Positions 30,522 through 32,692 of a stretch of 32,692 nt of DNA are shown here, one piece after another. Location: NCBI GenBank assembly GCA_015499985.1, contig JAAAUF010000354.1:230-32921 (forward strand), read 5' to 3'. Source of the DNA: Haplosporangium gracile (taxonomy: Eukaryota > Mortierellomycota > Mortierellomycetes > Mortierellales > Mortierellaceae). Each line of letters starts with the position of its first letter. The first letter of the stretch is position 1. The position numbers and the translations under genes are program-made. The notes under the pieces are model-generated. The model had not been told where the DNA came from. It saw nothing but the letters and a program-made list of their open reading frames with translations, and searched no databases.

Positions 30522-32652
30522 ATGATTTCCAACTCCACTGCAAGCTCAAACGCTGCGCTGGCCTCAGGGACAGCAGCAGAAGGGGCCACAACAACAACCG
30601 CCCAGAGCAACGACGACCTCACTCTCAAAGCCCTCAAGGATGCAGCCACTGTCATGACTGCTGAATGCTCTGAAGATCAGAATATGGATCTCAAGCAGGC
30701 TGACTCTCTGGACTTACCAACAGCCTCAAGCCCTTCCTCGTCGGATATCTCAAAGGCCTCAGACAACACGACCGCACCAGCGTTGTCTTTGTCGTCCTCG
30801 TCAGGCTCAGTAACCTTGACTGGTATGGTTACATCGGCGACTATCACCACTCAGGATCACTTAAACGAGAACAACAAGCGACTCATCTCCTTGACTGCCC
30901 AATGGTACGCAAGTAGTATCTTTTAGTTCTCCCTTTCTTTCGAATCTCTCACTCTCTGTTCGCCATTCTAAGATTGCTTGCAATTTCACTCTTTGTGTGC
31001 TTTATTTGAACTAGCTAGTTGATTTAATTGAAATCGATGACTTTTATTTCTTTCGCTGTTTAACCTTGTTTGCCAACATTTTTTACCACCTGTGGTCTTT
31101 TTAGGAACGGCAAAAAGCTTCCGTTTGAGGTCGACTTGGACTATACCATTGGAGAACTGAAGAATAAGCTGGTAGGCTGTTTTGTTTAGCGATCCTGCGC
31201 TCGACATACATTGTTATAGTGAAAAGGTGGTTTTGTTCATAATACTTACACGTCTGTCTACTCTTGTGGCACCAGATGGAGTTGACCAACGTTGAGCCCA
31301 AGCGACAAAAGCTGATGCTGGTCAGAGGAAAGCTTCCGGTATGTGTTACACACGATATCAATCATTTGTGATTTTGTGGACCTCAGACCAGAATTGACTA
31401 GAATGTTATTTAACTCTTTCTTTCTCTCTCAACGCTTTGTAGGATGACAGTGTTGTGCTCTCGTCTTTGTCGCTCAAGAACAACCAGACATTCCTGATGA
31501 TGGGTAAACTCAGCTTTCATGCTGCAGGAATTATGCTCGTACAAGGAATGAGACTCCGTCCATATGCATTGACACTCCTTTATGTTATCAACCCTCTTTA
31601 GGAACTCCTGAGGCAAAAGTGATCAAGGCACCCGAAGTGATGCCCGAAGTCTTGAATGATCTGGAGGAGGACTACACACCCGACGATGAAGCATTTGCAA
31701 GCATGGCACAGAACCAGAAAAGTCTCAGGAGCACGGTCGCCAAGGTATGTTCTTGAGCGTCCGCGATGATCACCAGTTATCATTCCTGATGATGAACTCC
31801 GAGTTTCCATTGTTTTTACCACTCACTTTCCTTCCTGTTGCTGCAAACGTTTAGTGTGACATCAACATTATGCACCCCATGCGCCCAGGTATGTGGCACC
31901 TTTGGGATACAACGACTTCTAACGCTTGCTCGGTCCAATGTTTGGAGCCTCCCTATGGCGTCAACTTACCTGATGATATCATATATTTTACTTCGCGTCA
32001 AACCCAAAACGATAGGTAAAAAGCTCCTGGTGCTGGATCTGGACTATACATTGATTGACTGCAAGGCGCTCAACAACCCTTTAGTTGAAGTCATACGGCC
32101 AGGACTTCACGAGTTTCTGTCAGTCTGCTACGAGGAGTACGACATTGTAATCTGGTCGCAGACTTCATGGAGGGCGCTGGAAGCCAAGGTCACGACCATC
32201 GGATTGCTGACACATGCAGATTACAAGATCTCATTTGTGATGGACATTTCGACCATGTTTTCTGTGCTGAGCCAACGCGACGGCAAGCCCTTCAAGCACC
32301 AGGTCAAGGCGCTGGATATCATCTACTCTAAGTTCCCACAATACTCTGCCAAGAATACCGTCCATGTGGACGACCTGTAGGTTCCTTATCCACTTGTTTG
32401 TTTGTAATTGACTGCTTTATTTGAGACAACGTCGAATTAACGGTTTATGTTTTATATGATAGGTCGCGCAACTTTGCGATGAATCCAAAGTCGGGAGTCA
32501 AGATTGGTGCGTACAAGAATGGAGCGTTGTCGCGACACACTGACCGGGAGCTGTACCACCTGGCCAAGTATCTTTTGTTTATTAGCAAAAGCCATGACCT
32601 TAAGGAACATGACCACAAGAACTGGAAGGGCCATCGAAAGAGCCATCGCTAA
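30522..32652 (+). CDS. UBLCP1: ubiquitin-like domain CTD/proteasome phosphatase (UBLCP1)
   Basis: Eight exons (30522-30904, 31105-31171, 31276-31338, 31443-31503, 31602-31744, 31855-31888, 32016-32376, 32463-32652) give 433 residues. Human UBLCP1 is a nuclear HAD-type Ser/Thr phosphatase that binds the 26S proteasome through its ubiquitin-like domain. Residues 128-190 form that domain (WNGKKLPFEV, YTIGELKNKL, VEPKRQKLMLVRGKLPDD, NQTFLMMGTPE). The HAD domain follows: KKLLVLDLDYTLID near 252-265 with the catalytic DxDxT, RPGLHEFLSVCYEEYDIVIW, YKISFVMD and VHVDDLSRNFAMNPKSGVKI, with the final motif split across exons 7/8. The C-terminus ends with WKGHRKSHR, matching the human layout. The first 127 residues are a disordered Ser/Thr/Ala-rich extension absent from the human protein. 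Start 30522 is preferred over ATG 30339 (see the leader entry). Function call is confident. Confidence 0.93.
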
Positions 32653-32692
32653 CGGCATGACAACAACACGCCAGCAGGTCAAGTTTTTTTTT

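Overview
The window is eukaryotic nuclear DNA, almost certainly from a filamentous or early-diverging fungus. Genes carry many short GT..AG introns (about 60-150 bp, donors GTAAGT/GTATGT/GTACGT, acceptors TAG/CAG), intergenic gaps are short, and the gene set is conserved fungal housekeeping plus long low-complexity proteins. The protein style and a decayed dienelactone hydrolase suggest Mucoromycota, perhaps Mortierellaceae. That placement is an inference; no rRNA or organellar marker is present. No operons, CRISPR arrays, rRNA or tRNA genes were seen.

Left to right: (1) the 3' part of a cytosolic Xaa-Pro aminopeptidase P (+). (2) An unrecognised single-pass membrane protein with an intrinsically disordered body (+). 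(3) A ten-exon, two-domain AAA ATPase of the CDC48/AFG2 class with a dead D1 and an intact D2, closest in my reading to SPATA5L1/AFG2B (+). (4) tRNA-splicing endonuclease subunit SEN54 (-), convergent with it. (5) An HVA22/REEP-like protein with a tail of about 900 disordered residues (+), whose N-terminal domain appears only when a 29-nt first exon is spliced on. (6) Farnesyl diphosphate synthase in seven exons (-), convergent, with a 19-G run (19 C on its own strand) just past its stop. (7) A domesticated MULE-transposase/SWIM gene (-). (8) A Bro1/ALIX-type ESCRT protein with a very long poly-Q/P tail (-). (9) A DUF1769 protein (+), divergent from Bro1. (10) A membrane-anchored cysteine-synthase homologue (-), only 39 bp tail-to-tail from DUF1769. 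(11) An OXLD1-type mitochondrial oxidoreductase-like protein (+). (12) A dienelactone hydrolase pseudogene with two stops and two frameshifts (+). (13) UBLCP1, a ubiquitin-like-domain proteasome phosphatase (+), reaching the right edge.

The genes do not form a pathway cluster: tRNA splicing, isoprenoid synthesis, endosomal sorting, proteasome control and sulfur amino-acid chemistry are interleaved, as is usual in fungi. All exon models below were built by hand from splice-site consensus, reading-frame phase and family knowledge. Every intact model closes on a whole number of codons.

No wholly new biological system could be shown. The items most worth a second look are the MULE-derived gene whose catalytic acids are replaced, the freshly decaying hydrolase, the HVA22-like domain fused to a giant disordered tail, the degenerate-D1 AAA ATPase, and the reading-frame ambiguity at the end of the membrane protein gene.
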